Shown in pieces: positions 8,549-17,055 of a DNA stretch of 64,000 bases. Position numbers and translations under genes: made by a program. The first letter of the stretch is position 1. Each line of letters begins with the position of its first letter. Origin of the DNA: Alphaproteobacteria bacterium (GTDB lineage Bacteria; Pseudomonadota; Alphaproteobacteria; ATCC43930; CGMCC-115725); NCBI GenBank assembly GCA_028871455.1, contig JAGWNF010000002.1:1-64000 (forward strand), given 5' to 3'. The notes beneath the pieces are model-generated. The model saw nothing but the letters and a program-made list of their open reading frames with translations, did no database searches and was not told the DNA's origin.

Positions 8549-11500
8549 ACCTCTCGGCGCCCTTCATTCGCCGGCCGGTGGCGACGACCCTGCTGACGCT
8601 GGGCATTGCGCTCGCGGGGATCGTCGCTTTCTTCCAACTGCCGGTCGCACCCTTGCCGCAAGTCGATTTCCCGACCATCTCGGTCCGAGCGTCGCTGCCA
8701 GGCGCCAGCCCCGAGGTGGTCGCGACCTCGGTGGCGACGCCGCTCGAGCGCCATCTCGGCCAGATCGCTGACGTCACCGAGATGACCTCGACTAGCACGG
8801 TCGGCAGCACGCGCATCACACTGCAATTCGGTCTCGACCGCGACATCGACGGCGCCGCGCGCGATGTCCAGGCCGCGATCAATGCCGCCCGCGCCGACTT
8901 GCCGACCAGCCTGCGCCAGAACCCGACCTACCGGAAGGTCAATCCGGCCGACGCACCGATCATGGTCTTGGCACTGACCTCGGACACGCTCAATCGCGGC
9001 CAGATGTACGACGCCGCCAGCACGGTGTTGGCGCAAAGGCTGTCGCAGCTGTCCGGCGTCGGCGAGGCCGATGTCGGCGGATCGGCGCTGCCGGCGGTGC
9101 GCGTCGAGCTCAATCCGCTCGCCCTGGCGCAATATGGCATCGGGCTCGAGGACGTGCGCGCCGCGCTCTCGGCGGCTAACGCGCACGCGCCTAAGGGTGC
9201 TCTCGAAGAGGGCGGCAAGCATTATCAGATCTACGACAACGACCAGGCGCGTACCGCCGGCGCCTACAAGGACCTCGTCATCGCCTATCGCCACGGCTCC
9301 GCGGTCCGGCTCGACGAGGTGGCGGGCGTCGTCGATTCGGTGGAAAACCTGCGCAATGCCGGTCTGGCTGACGGCAAGCCGGCCGTGCTGGTGATCATCT
9401 ATCGCCAGCCCGGCGGCAACATCATAAGCACCGTCAACCGCGTGAAGGCCGAGCTGCCGGTGCTGCAGGCGGAAATGCCGGCCGGCATTGACATCGCGAT
9501 CCCAGTCGATCGCTCGACCACCATCCGCGCGTCGCTGACCGACGTCGAGCGCACGCTGCTGCTTTCGACGCTGCTGGTGATCGCAGTCGTCTATCTGTTC
9601 CTGCGCAACGGTCGGGCCACGGCCATTCCGGCGGTCGCGGTACCGGTGTCGCTGATCGGAACCTTCGGCGTCATGTATCTGCTGGGTTACAGCCTCGACA
9701 ACCTGTCGCTCATGGCGCTGACCATTGCCACCGGCTTCGTCGTCGACGACGCCATCGTCGTCCTCGAGAACACCACCCGGCATCTCGAGGCAGGCATGCC
9801 ACGGCTTCAGGCCGCGCTTCTCGGCGCGCGCGAGGTCGGCTTCACCGTGGTTTCGATGAGTCTCTCGCTGGTCGCCGTATTCACCCCGATCCTGCTGATG
9901 GGCGGTCTCATCGGCCGGCTGTTCCGCGAATTCGCCATGACGCTGTCGATCGCCATCCTGGTCTCGCTGGTGCTGTCGCTGACGACCACGCCGATGATGT
10001 GTGCCCGGCTGTTGCGCCGGCCGCGCGGTGACGATCCGCCGCCGCATCGCGTCCTGCGCTGGAGCGAACACGGCTTCGATTGGCTCCGGGGCCGTTACCA
10101 GCGCTCGCTCGCCTGGTCGCTCCGACACTCGCGCGTGGTGCTCGCGATTCTCGGCGCGACTTTGTGCCTCAATGTGTTTCTGTTCATCGTCGTGCCCAAG
10201 GGCTTCTTCCCGCAACAGGACACAGGTGCGCTGGTCGGCAGCATCCAGGCCGACCAGAGCATATCGTTCCAGCTGATGCAGAAGAAGCTGAGCCAGTTCA
10301 TCGCCATCATTCGCAAGGATCCCGCGGTTGCGCACGTCGTCGGCTTCACTGGCGGCGGCCAGACCAATTCCGGTTTCATCTTCACGTCGCTCAAGCCGGA
10401 GAACGAGCGGCCCGGGATCACCCAGGTCATGGGTCGGCTGCGCCGCGAGCTGTCGGCGGTGCCGGGCGCCACACTGTTCCTCCAGCCGGTGCAGGACATC
10501 CGGGTGGGCGGCCGGCTGTCGAGCGCCCTGTATCAGTACACGCTCCGCAGCGACGATTTGCCGACGCTCAATGAATGGATGCCCAAGATCACGGCGGCCC
10601 TCGAAAAGGTGCCGCAACTCCGCGATGTCAATTCCGACATGCAGAACAAAGGCCTCGAGTCGGATCTGGCGATCGATCGCACCACCGCGGCGCGCTTCGG
10701 ACTCACCGTCAGCGCCATCGACAACACGCTCTATGACGCCTTCGGCCAACGTCAGGTCTCGACCATCTTCAATCCATTGAACCAGTACCACGTCATCATG
10801 GAGGTGGCGCCGCGGTTCTGGCAGAACCCCGACACGCTGAAGGACCTTTACGTCAGCACCACCGGTGGCGCCGTCGGCGGCACGCATGCCACCAATGCCG
10901 TCGCCGGCACGGTGGTGCTGAAGGGCCAAAGCACCCAGGCGGCGACCGTGGCCGCCGACGCCGCGCGCAATCTTGCCATCAATTCCATCTCCGCCACCGG
11001 TCGCGGTCCGGCCTCGACGGGCGCTGCCGTCAGCACCGCGAAAGAAACCATGGTGCCGCTTTCGGCCTTCGCCGACTTTCGGCCGGGCACGACGCCGCTC
11101 GCCGTCAACCACCAGGGACTGTCGGTCGCAGGGACGATCTCGTTCAACCTCGCGCCCGGCGTGGCGTTGGGCCAGGCGGCCTCGATTATCAACCGGACGA
11201 TGCTCGACCTCGGCGTGCCCACGAACGTGATCGGCAGCTTCCAGGGCACCGCGCAGGTGTTCCAGCAGTCGCTCGCCGCCGAGCCGCTCCTCATCCTCGC
11301 CGCGCTGGCCGCCGTCTACATCGTGCTGGGCATGCTCTATGAAAGCTACGTCCACCCGGTGACGATCCTCTCAACATTGCCGTCGGCCGGAGTCGGTGCC
11401 GTGCTCGCGCTCATGCTGTTCCACACCGAATTCAGCATCATCGCGCTCATTGGCGTGTTCCTGTTGATCGGCATCGTCAAGAAGAATGCCATCATGATGA

Positions 11501-11835
11501 TCGACTTCGCGCTCGAGGCCGAGCGCAACCTCGGCCTGTCGTCGCGCGACGCGATCTTCCAGGCCTGCCTGATGCGCTTCCGGCCGATCATGATGACCAC
11601 CATGGCGGCGATGCTGGGCGCGTTGCCCTTGGCGGTTGGCGCCGGCGTTGGCGGCGAGCTGCGCCGGCCGTTGGGCCTCGCCATCGTCGGCGGCCTGATG
11701 GTCAGCCAACTGCTGACGCTCTATACGACGCCGGTGATCTATCTCTATCTCGACCGCGTGCGCCTCTGGGGCCGTCGGCGATGGGCGCGCCGCGCCGCAC
11801 CGGTTCCAGGCGCCGCACCGGCGCCAGGCGAATAA
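8545..11835 (+). CDS. mdtC: RND efflux permease, second pump of the pair (MdtC/MuxC-like), with insertion
   Basis: HAE1-family transporter of 1096 aa, translationally coupled to the preceding pump. It has [14 protein letters not shown] before TM1, the TM4 Asp-Asp pair in [13 protein letters not shown], and the conserved [18 protein letters not shown]. It is about 55-70 residues longer than typical MdtC proteins. The extra length appears to lie in the second periplasmic loop at about residues 771-832, a Gly/Ala/Thr-rich stretch between the segment ending [10 protein letters not shown] and [13 protein letters not shown]. The position of the insertion is my inference from comparing it with the first pump, where ...[10 protein letters not shown] runs straight into VPLSAMAKV. 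The C-terminus ends in a short Arg/Pro/Ala tail. Confidence 0.92.
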   Translation: MNLSAPFIRRPVATTLLTLGIALAGIVAFFQLPVAPLPQVDFPTISVRASLPGASPEVVATSVATPLERHLGQIADVTEMTSTSTVGSTRITLQFGLDRDIDGAARDVQAAINAARADLPTSLRQNPTYRKVNPADAPIMVLALTSDTLNRGQMYDAASTVLAQRLSQLSGVGEADVGGSALPAVRVELNPLALAQYGIGLEDVRAALSAANAHAPKGALEEGGKHYQIYDNDQARTAGAYKDLVIAYRHGSAVRLDEVAGVVDSVENLRNAGLADGKPAVLVIIYRQPGGNIISTVNRVKAELPVLQAEMPAGIDIAIPVDRSTTIRASLTDVERTLLLSTLLVIAVVYLFLRNGRATAIPAVAVPVSLIGTFGVMYLLGYSLDNLSLMALTIATGFVVDDAIVVLENTTRHLEAGMPRLQAALLGAREVGFTVVSMSLSLVAVFTPILLMGGLIGRLFREFAMTLSIAILVSLVLSLTTTPMMCARLLRRPRGDDPPPHRVLRWSEHGFDWLRGRYQRSLAWSLRHSRVVLAILGATLCLNVFLFIVVPKGFFPQQDTGALVGSIQADQSISFQLMQKKLSQFIAIIRKDPAVAHVVGFTGGGQTNSGFIFTSLKPENERPGITQVMGRLRRELSAVPGATLFLQPVQDIRVGGRLSSALYQYTLRSDDLPTLNEWMPKITAALEKVPQLRDVNSDMQNKGLESDLAIDRTTAARFGLTVSAIDNTLYDAFGQRQVSTIFNPLNQYHVIMEVAPRFWQNPDTLKDLYVSTTGGAVGGTHATNAVAGTVVLKGQSTQAATVAADAARNLAINSISATGRGPASTGAAVSTAKETMVPLSAFADFRPGTTPLAVNHQGLSVAGTISFNLAPGVALGQAASIINRTMLDLGVPTNVIGSFQGTAQVFQQSLAAEPLLILAALAAVYIVLGMLYESYVHPVTILSTLPSAGVGAVLALMLFHTEFSIIALIGVFLLIGIVKKNAIMMIDFALEAERNLGLSSRDAIFQACLMRFRPIMMTTMAAMLGALPLAVGAGVGGELRRPLGLAIVGGLMVSQLLTLYTTPVIYLYLDRVRLWGRRRWARRAAPVPGAAPAPGE

Positions 11836-11837
11836 CG

Positions 11838-13301
11838 ATGCGGCGCGTATCTGTATTGCTGCTTGCGACGGCGCTCGCCGCCTGCTCGGTCGGTCCGGAT
11901 TACCAGCGGCCGGCCGTCGAGACTCCGGCCGCCTACAAGGAGAGCGCCGACTGGAAGCCGGCCGCACCGAAGATGCCGGCCTCGGGCCAGCCGTGGTGGT
12001 CGATCTACGACGATCCGGCGCTTGGCGGCCTCGAGCAGCAGGTCACGGTCTCGAACCAAAATCTCAAGGCCGCCGAGGCCGCGTATCGCCAAGCGGTGGC
12101 GATCGTCGCCGAGAGCCGCGCCAGCTATTTCCCCTCGCTCGGCATTGATCCGGCGATGACGCGATCCAAGCCTTCAGCCGGTTCGTTCGGCAGCGGCCAT
12201 ATCCGCAATCAGTTCAGCCTGCCGATCGACGCCAGCTGGGTGATTGACGTCTGGGGCCAAGTCCGACGCAGCGTGGAAAGCGCCACTGCGACGGCCCAGG
12301 CTGACGCCGCTCAACTCGCGGCCGCGCGACTTTCGGCGCAGGCGACGCTGGCGCAGGACTATTTCCAAGTGCGCATCAACGACGCCCAGCAGCAGCTCCT
12401 CAAGAGTACCGTCGCGGCCTACGCCCAGCAGCTGCGCATCACGCGCAACAAATATCTCGCCGGCAATGCCGCACGGTCGGACATGGCGCAGGCCCAGGCG
12501 ACCCTCGAAAATGCCCGCGCGCAGCTGGTGGCGTTGGGCGTGGCGCGCGCGCAGCTCGAGCACGCAATCGCCGTGCTCGTCGGCAAACCGCCCGCGGCGG
12601 TCGCCTTGGCGCCGACCCCGGCTCCGTCTGCCCTTCAGGTGCCCGTGGTGCCCGCTGGCGTGCCGTCCGAGCTGCTCGAGCGCAATCCCACGGTGGCGCA
12701 GGCCGAGCGGCAAATGGCGGCTGCCAACGCCCAGATCGGGGTCGCCGTCGCAGGTTACTTCCCGACCGTGACGCTCACCGGCAGCTACGGGTTCGCCAGC
12801 ACGATGCTTGACACTCTGCTGCACGCCTCGAGCCTGACATGGTCGTTCGGTCCGCAGATCGCCGCCAACGTCTTCAATGGTGGTCTGACGACGGCACAGG
12901 TCGCCGCCGCGCGCGCGTCTTACGACGAGACCGTCGCCAATTATCGCCAGGCAGTGCTGACCGCCTTTCAGGGCGTCGAAGACAACTTGGCCGCGCTGCG
13001 GGTGTTGCAAGAGCAGGCTAAAGTGCAGGATGCTGCGGTTGCTGCCGCCAGCGACGCCGAGCGCCTGATTCTGAACCAATACCGCGCCGGCACGGTTGAT
13101 TATACCAGCGTGGTCACCGCCGAGGCTGCCGCGCTGGGCGACCGCCAGACGGCGCTCAACGTGCTGCAAAGCCGCTTGAATGCCAGCGTCCTGCTGGTCG
13201 AGAATTTGGGCGGCGGCTGGAGTACGACAGAACTTCCGGACCAGTCGCTGCGGGTGCCGCCGCCTGGATTTCCGGCGGCGGAGACCAAGGAATCGCAATG
13301 A
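11838..13301 (+). CDS. outer-membrane efflux lipoprotein (NodT/OprM family)
   Basis: Outer-membrane channel of the tripartite pump, 487 aa. The start at 11838 gives a lipoprotein signal peptide with lipobox LAAC and acylated Cys16. Typical OprM/NodT landmarks follow: SVGPDYQRP right after the lipobox, WWSIYDDPALGGLEQQ, and two Ala/Gln-rich coiled-coil hairpins duplicated in the two halves of the protein. Late in the chain ILNQYRAGTVDYTSVV matches the conserved C-terminal helix. An in-frame upstream start at 11781 would lie inside the previous gene and hide the signal peptide, so it was rejected. The stop overlaps the start of the next gene. Probably the exit duct for both preceding pumps, and perhaps also for the second RND pair at 54.6-58.8 kb, which has no channel of its own. 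Confidence 0.92.
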   Translation: MRRVSVLLLATALAACSVGPDYQRPAVETPAAYKESADWKPAAPKMPASGQPWWSIYDDPALGGLEQQVTVSNQNLKAAEAAYRQAVAIVAESRASYFPSLGIDPAMTRSKPSAGSFGSGHIRNQFSLPIDASWVIDVWGQVRRSVESATATAQADAAQLAAARLSAQATLAQDYFQVRINDAQQQLLKSTVAAYAQQLRITRNKYLAGNAARSDMAQAQATLENARAQLVALGVARAQLEHAIAVLVGKPPAAVALAPTPAPSALQVPVVPAGVPSELLERNPTVAQAERQMAAANAQIGVAVAGYFPTVTLTGSYGFASTMLDTLLHASSLTWSFGPQIAANVFNGGLTTAQVAAARASYDETVANYRQAVLTAFQGVEDNLAALRVLQEQAKVQDAAVAAASDAERLILNQYRAGTVDYTSVVTAEAAALGDRQTALNVLQSRLNASVLLVENLGGGWSTTELPDQSLRVPPPGFPAAETKESQ

Positions 13302-13747
13302 GGTCATCCAAGCGGTTGCGCCAGGCTCCGATCGTCCTCGACGAAAGCGCGGTCGACGAGGATTTTATCCTCGCCTCCGGCCCCGGCGGCCAGGCGGTGC
13401 AGAAGCAGTCGACGGCGGTCAAGCTGCACTATGACCTCAATCGCGCTACTGGCATCGACGACCATATGCGCCGGCGCCTTAAGGTCATCGCCGGCAAGCG
13501 GCTGCGCCGCGATGGCGTCATCGTCATCACGGCGCAGCGCTTCCGCTCACAGGAGCGCAATCGCGCCGACGCGCGCGCACGCCTGGTCGAACTTTTGCAC
13601 CGCGCCGCTTTCCGACCGAAGCCGCGCCTGCCGATCGGACCGACGCTCGCGGCTGTGCGCAAGCGCGTCGAGGATAAGCGCGTTCGCGGTCGGTTGAAGC
13701 GTCTACGCCACGTCGGTCGAGCGAACGCGGTAGCGGGCGAAGAGTAG
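13298..13747 (+). CDS. arfB: ArfB/YaeJ-type peptidyl-tRNA hydrolase (alternative ribosome rescue)
   Basis: A 149-aa class I release-factor-like protein that frees peptides from ribosomes stalled without a stop codon. It has the catalytic GGQ in ASGPGGQ (residues 31-37), then a hydrophobic domain with DGVIVITAQRFRSQERNR, nearly identical to ArfB landmarks. The C-terminal tail is strongly basic (Arg/Lys about residues 105-143), which in ArfB threads into the empty mRNA channel. It has no codon-recognition domain. The residues after GGQ read AVQKQSTAV, where ArfB usually has NVNKxSTAI/V, so the GGQ flank is divergent. ATGA overlap with the efflux outer-membrane gene implies co-translation, an unusual partnership. 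Confidence 0.88.
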   Translation: MRSSKRLRQAPIVLDESAVDEDFILASGPGGQAVQKQSTAVKLHYDLNRATGIDDHMRRRLKVIAGKRLRRDGVIVITAQRFRSQERNRADARARLVELLHRAAFRPKPRLPIGPTLAAVRKRVEDKRVRGRLKRLRHVGRANAVAGEE

Positions 13748-13814
13748 CGCGGTAGGTCGCGCACACGTCACGGCTGATATACCATCGACGGCGAATCTAC
13801 GCGGAGGATGCGGG

Positions 13815-14789
13815 ATGGCGGAAGCCGACTGGGAATTGCCGCCCCAGGCGCAGCCGAAGCCGGCGGATTATGCTTACGACCTGGAACGTGCGCTGTCGTC
13901 GGTCGTCGGTCTGCGGGCCACCGTGCCCGAGGATGCCTTTACCGCTCAGACACTCGGCACCGAGCGCGCCGGGAACGGCGTCGTCATCCGCGAGGACGGC
14001 ATCGTCCTGACCATCGGCTATCTCGTGACCGAGGCCGAAAGCCTGTGGCTCAACACTATCGATGGTCGAGTCCTGCCGGGCCATGTCGTCGCTTACGACC
14101 AAGAAACGGGGTTCGGCCTGGTGCAGGCATTGGGCCGGTTGAACCTGCCGGCCGTGCCGTTCGGTCAATCGGCGGCGGTGCGGGTCGACGACGAGGTCGT
14201 GGTCGGCGGCGCCGGCGGCTTGGCGCGCTCGCTCGCCGCGCGCGTCGCCGCCAGGCAGGAATTCGCCGGCTATTGGGAGTACCTACTCGAGGAAGCCCTG
14301 TTCACGACGCCGGCGCATCCCAATTGGGGCGGCACCGGCGTGCTCGACGCCGCAGGACGGCTGGTCGGCATCGGCTCGCTTCACCTGCAGCAGGCGCGCG
14401 AGCACGGCCGCCCCGAGCACCTCAACATGAACGTGCCGATCGACCTGCTGAAGCCGATTTACGATGATTTGATGACCCTTGGCCGTCCCAACAAACCGCC
14501 GCGACCTTGGCTCGGGTTCTATGCCACCGAGATCGAAGACCGTGTCGTCATCGCTGGCCTTGCAAGCGACGGCCCGGCCCGGCGTGCGGACCTTCGGGTT
14601 GGCGACATCGTCATGTCGGTGGCCGGCCAGGATGTCGAGACGCTGGCGACACTCTACCGGCGCATCTGGTCGCTCGGCCGCGCCGGCGTCGAGGTGCCGA
14701 TCACGCTCCAGCGCGACGGCCAGACGCTGACGATCACACCGCGCTCCACCGATCGCGCTACGCTTCTCAAGAAGGCGCGATTGCAGTGA
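13815..14789 (+). CDS. HtrA/DegP-like trypsin-fold protein with PDZ domain, catalytic triad absent
   Basis: 324 aa with a trypsin-like (S1C) domain at about residues 25-215 and a PDZ domain at about 225-310 (WLGFYATEIEDRVVIAGL, then DLRVGDIVMSVAGQ). Alignment by eye to HtrA motifs shows all three catalytic residues replaced: the His of TNAHVV is Tyr69 in LTIGYLV; the Asp of DxxTDLAV is Gly99 in DQETGFGLV; and the Ser of GNSGGP is Trp171 in PNWGGTG. No signal peptide or membrane segment is visible, so it should be cytoplasmic. It is therefore probably not a protease; a peptide-binding or scaffold role is an inference. ATG at 13815, preceded by GGAGGATGCGGG. A bidirectional terminator follows. 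Frame is intact, so this is a maintained gene and not a decayed one. Confidence 0.8.
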   Translation: MAEADWELPPQAQPKPADYAYDLERALSSVVGLRATVPEDAFTAQTLGTERAGNGVVIREDGIVLTIGYLVTEAESLWLNTIDGRVLPGHVVAYDQETGFGLVQALGRLNLPAVPFGQSAAVRVDDEVVVGGAGGLARSLAARVAARQEFAGYWEYLLEEALFTTPAHPNWGGTGVLDAAGRLVGIGSLHLQQAREHGRPEHLNMNVPIDLLKPIYDDLMTLGRPNKPPRPWLGFYATEIEDRVVIAGLASDGPARRADLRVGDIVMSVAGQDVETLATLYRRIWSLGRAGVEVPITLQRDGQTLTITPRSTDRATLLKKARLQ

Positions 14790-14812
14790 TGCCCACGCTG
14801 GCTTGAATGATC

Positions 14813-14847
14813 AGGCCCCGCTCCGCGTTCTCGCAGCAGCGGGGCCT
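14813..14847. terminator. bidirectional hairpin terminator
   Basis: A perfect 10-bp inverted repeat, AGGCCCCGCT (14813-14822) with AGCGGGGCCT (14838-14847), and a 15-nt loop. It lies between the end of the HtrA-like gene (plus) and the end of the pilin pseudogene (minus). There is only a weak T-rich tail, CCTCTC on the plus side. Confidence 0.7.
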
Positions 14848-14873
14848 CCTCTCACCAAGTGGTTGGGATCGCG

Positions 14874-15059
14874 TCAGAGACTCGATGCGACCGAATTGAA
14901 GGTGCTCGACAGGTGGGTGCCGACGGCTGTCACCGCCACGACGATCACCACGGCGATCAGCGCGGCGATGAGACCGTATTAGATGGCGGTTGCACCGCGG
15001 TCGTCGAGCAGCAAGGAACGCCGGCGGTCGTGACCGTCAGGGACAGCGTATGCGCGCAT
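14874..15059 (-). pseudogene. flp: Flp/Fap pilin gene interrupted by TAA at the conserved glutamate
   Basis: Read on the minus strand from ATG at 15059: a short basic leader (MRAYAVPDGHDRRRSLLLDD), then the prepilin motif RGATAI-stop-YGLIAALIAVV, then a hydrophobic helix and the tail HLSSTFNSVASSL ending in TGA at 14874. In Flp pilins the motif reads GxTAIEYGLIAA, so the in-frame TAA at 14979-14981 stands exactly where the Glu codon (GAA or GAG) belongs. The rest of the frame is intact over 61 codons. A good ribosome site, AGGGGAG, sits about 8 bases before the ATG. No tad/cpa assembly genes are nearby. It is either a recent one-base nonsense mutation or an error in the sequence; the call as Flp pilin itself is firm. 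Confidence 0.82.
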
Positions 15060-15321
15060 GTTCAGAACTCCCCTTTGAACCCGATCAGAGTCGCGATGGT
15101 GCGCTTAAGACGGTGTTAAGACGTTGCGGACGTCGTTCGGTATTCGCCGAAAATCCGACCACAATCCATATCGGATGGCCGGCCGGTTCGAAGAAAGCTG
15201 TGGAAAGATCGCAGTACCGGCCAAAATCTGTGGATGCCGCGCGCCGACGTGTGGCGGTTTTAACCGTCGTTAAAGGGCTGTGGCTAAGGTGTGACCGATT
15301 TCGACCGGGAGCCTGTGGGAC
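15060..15321. promoter_or_regulatory. divergent intergenic region with short repeats
   Basis: 262 bp between the pilin pseudogene (minus) and the PAS gene (plus). It is locally AT-richer than its surroundings. It contains TTAAGACG twice (15105-15112 and 15116-15123, starts 11 bp apart) and an inverted repeat CGGTT-TT-AACCG (15255-15266). These could be regulator sites for either gene, but no regulator can be named. Confidence 0.4.
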
Positions 15322-15849
15322 GTGCCGAGCAAGCTTCACGACGACCCGATCTTGGGTGCCGCCTACGCATACTGGCGCCGCAAATGCCGCGCCGGTGGCC
15401 TGCCGCTCCGCTGCGACATCGATCCGACCGAGATTCCACAGCTGCTGCCGCACCTGCTGATCACCGAGTTCGCCGCCGACGGCCAGCGGCTGCGTTATCG
15501 CCTTGCCGGCACGGCTGTAGTGGCCGCTTATGGCGGCGAACTGACCGGCAAGTATTGCGACGAGGTCTGTCCGCCCGAACGCCGCGCCTCAATCATGGCG
15601 CATTACCGGCTGATCAGCGAGCAGCGGCAGCCGCTGCTGCTGCGTCACCGCTACCTGTCGCCGAAACGGGTATCGCTGGTCTGCCATCGCCTGGTGATGC
15701 CGCTGGCGGACGACCGCGACGCCGTCCGGCAATTCGTCGCCGCGCTCCGCTTCGAATATCAAGGCGAGGCGCACGAATGGACAGGGCGCTGGGCCGATAC
15801 CACCGACGACTTTACCTTCGAACACGCCTACAGCGCGCTCGTCGCCTAG
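15322..15849 (+). CDS. PAS-fold sensory protein (PAS_5 type)
   Basis: A 175-aa soluble protein that looks like a stand-alone PAS domain of the kind common in Rhodospirillales and other alphaproteobacteria. The N-terminus carries a conserved helix with AAYAYWRRKCRAGGLPLR, then DIDPTEIPQLLPHLLITEF, where the PAS core begins, and YRLAGTAVVAAYGGELTGKY. A second half with RHRYLSPKRV and LVMPLADD fits the PAS beta sheet. It has no output domain, transmembrane segment or signal peptide. Starts with GTG at 15322. The family (PF07310-like) has no established biochemical role; sensing or protein interaction is an inference. It stands alone, and its upstream region is shared with the pilin pseudogene. 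Confidence 0.72.
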   Translation: MPSKLHDDPILGAAYAYWRRKCRAGGLPLRCDIDPTEIPQLLPHLLITEFAADGQRLRYRLAGTAVVAAYGGELTGKYCDEVCPPERRASIMAHYRLISEQRQPLLLRHRYLSPKRVSLVCHRLVMPLADDRDAVRQFVAALRFEYQGEAHEWTGRWADTTDDFTFEHAYSALVA

Positions 15850-15910
15850 CGCCTAGCGCCCGGTTTTGCGCCGTCGGCAACGCCGCGTTGGCGCGGGCGA
15901 TCGCCTGAAT

Positions 15911-16075
15911 TCAGCACTGCGGCACCTTGCGCTCGGCGAGCTGCGCCAGTTTTTCGAATTGGGCGGCGACTTCGAGGAGCTCGAACCGCAACAGCGTACT
16001 ATTCGACTCCCGCGCTAACTCGCGCAGACGAGCCGCTTGTTCACGATAGGTCGACGCCGCTTTTGCTTCGGCCAT
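15911..16075 (-). CDS. small hypothetical protein (54 aa)
   Basis: A 54-residue protein starting at ATG 16075, with a GCGAGGTG ribosome site 5-6 bases upstream. It is Ala/Glu/Arg-rich and predicted to be mostly helical: STYREQAARLRELARES, then LLEVAAQFEKLAQLAERK, with heptad-like spacing of Leu and Ala suggesting a short coiled coil. Similar small helical proteins of unknown function are frequent in Bradyrhizobium-like and other alphaproteobacteria; I recognise the style but no function. It ends in a Pro-Gln-Cys tail. Not obviously in an operon. Confidence 0.6.
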   Translation of the reverse strand: MAEAKAASTYREQAARLRELARESNSTLLRFELLEVAAQFEKLAQLAERKVPQC

Positions 16076-16301
16076 GGTCACCTCGCAGCGACCGCGCACA
16101 GGCTAAGGGTGATTCGCCGGTCGACCCCGTGACTGTTCTGTGACGCGAGTCGTGCGGGCGACGGCGTGGATACCGGCGGCCTTCACGTCGTTGCTGACAT
16201 AGGGTTCATATTGCTTGAAGGTAATCTCGAACCGCTTATCAGCTCGCGCGCAGTCTGGTCGTGTGGTGCACGTGGCACACCGCTGTTCGCGTGTCAGCGT
16301 T

Positions 16302-16769
16302 TCATTTCGCCGATGCTGCGATGCGGTAGTCGTCGCCCGAGAGCCAGTCGATGCGGCCGAAGCCGGCGACGAGGTGGATGCGAGCGACCGTGAAGCGATA
16401 GACCGCGAAATCCTTGAAGGCCGCATAACCGGCTGCAGCGGGATGGCGGGCGATAAACGCCGCCCTCGCGGCTTCGTCGGCGACGCGCACCGCCGCGCCG
16501 AGAAAGGTCGCCCGCGGCGCAGCCAGCGGGTCGCCAGCCGGTTGTGCAGTCTCGACCAGAAGCGAGGCGCGGGAGTCGCGCTTCAGGTTCTTCGCGTGTT
16601 CGGCCAGATCGGACAGCAGCAGCAACGGCACGCCAATGCCGTCATCCGCCGTCAGCACCAGCGAGGCGTAGGGTGCACCGTCGTCGGTCAAGGTGGCGAG
16701 ACTGGCGCGTGGCGCGCGGCGCAAAAGGTCGCGTACCGTCGCCGTCAGGGCCGCCGAATCGCTTGTCAT
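16302..16769 (-). CDS. pyridoxamine 5'-phosphate oxidase-family (HugZ-like) FMN-binding protein
   Basis: 155 aa with the split-barrel FMN-binding fold: LRRAPRASLATLTDDGAPYASLV (first strands), then LLLSDLAEHAKNLKRDSRASLLV, the family signature of the HugZ/heme-utilisation and PNPOx-like group. After it come a predicted strand with RATFLGAAVRV, a helix with FIARHPAAAGYAAFKDFAVYRF, and VAGFGRIDWLSGDDY. The C-terminal heme-ligand extension of HugZ is absent, so a heme-degradation role is not supported. ATG at 16769 was preferred to the one at 16778 because GAGG lies 9 bases upstream of it. It is transcribed away from chvI. Substrate unknown. Confidence 0.8.
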   Translation of the reverse strand: MTSDSAALTATVRDLLRRAPRASLATLTDDGAPYASLVLTADDGIGVPLLLLSDLAEHAKNLKRDSRASLLVETAQPAGDPLAAPRATFLGAAVRVADEAARAAFIARHPAAAGYAAFKDFAVYRFTVARIHLVAGFGRIDWLSGDDYRIAASAK

Positions 16770-16963
16770 AAGGCCCATCCTCGGCCGCGAGTGCGCGCGG
16801 CGCAATGTCGATGCGCCGGAATCAGCTTGGCCAAATTGGTCGCGATAACGGAGTGCCGGGTTTTCGGCGTCGATCCGGGCCGAAAACGGCCGCCAGCGCC
16901 GCAACCGCCCACCGGCATGTTCCGGAGCGTTCTAAGGTATTCTCCGGCACGGTATTTTGGCGA

Positions 16964-16996
16964 AAACTGGCGGTAAACTGGCGCCCTAAACTCGCC
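16964..16996. promoter_or_regulatory. direct repeats upstream of chvI (candidate operator)
   Basis: AAACTGGCG occurs at 16964-16972 and 16975-16983, and an imperfect third copy, AAACTCGCC, at 16988-16996 (starts 11 and 13 bp apart). The array lies 60-92 bp before the chvI start, where OmpR-type regulators commonly bind tandem half-sites one helical turn apart. Autoregulation by ChvI is an inference. Confidence 0.4.
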
Positions 16997-17055
16997 ACAC
17001 TTGGCCGGCTACCTTGGAACGACCATATTCTTTTACCGATAAGAGGGGCTCTTCC

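Noticed and set aside
8449-11355. A 968-codon open frame antisense to the second efflux pump
   Set aside because: Same codon-phase artefact: long runs of Arg, His, Asp and Gln and no recognisable motif, opposite a certain RND gene.
15198-15318. Four CTGTGG hexamers resembling parts of DnaA boxes
   Set aside because: Spacing is irregular (30, 50, 35 bp), none matches TTATCCACA well, and no origin-type genes are nearby.
16103-16426. A 107-codon minus-strand frame next to the PNPOx-like gene
   Set aside because: Its last 45 codons look faintly protein-like (DKRFEITFKQYEPYV), but the first half overlaps the neighbouring gene, there is no start with a ribosome site, and I recognise no family. 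It could be the end of a small gene or relic; not enough to call.
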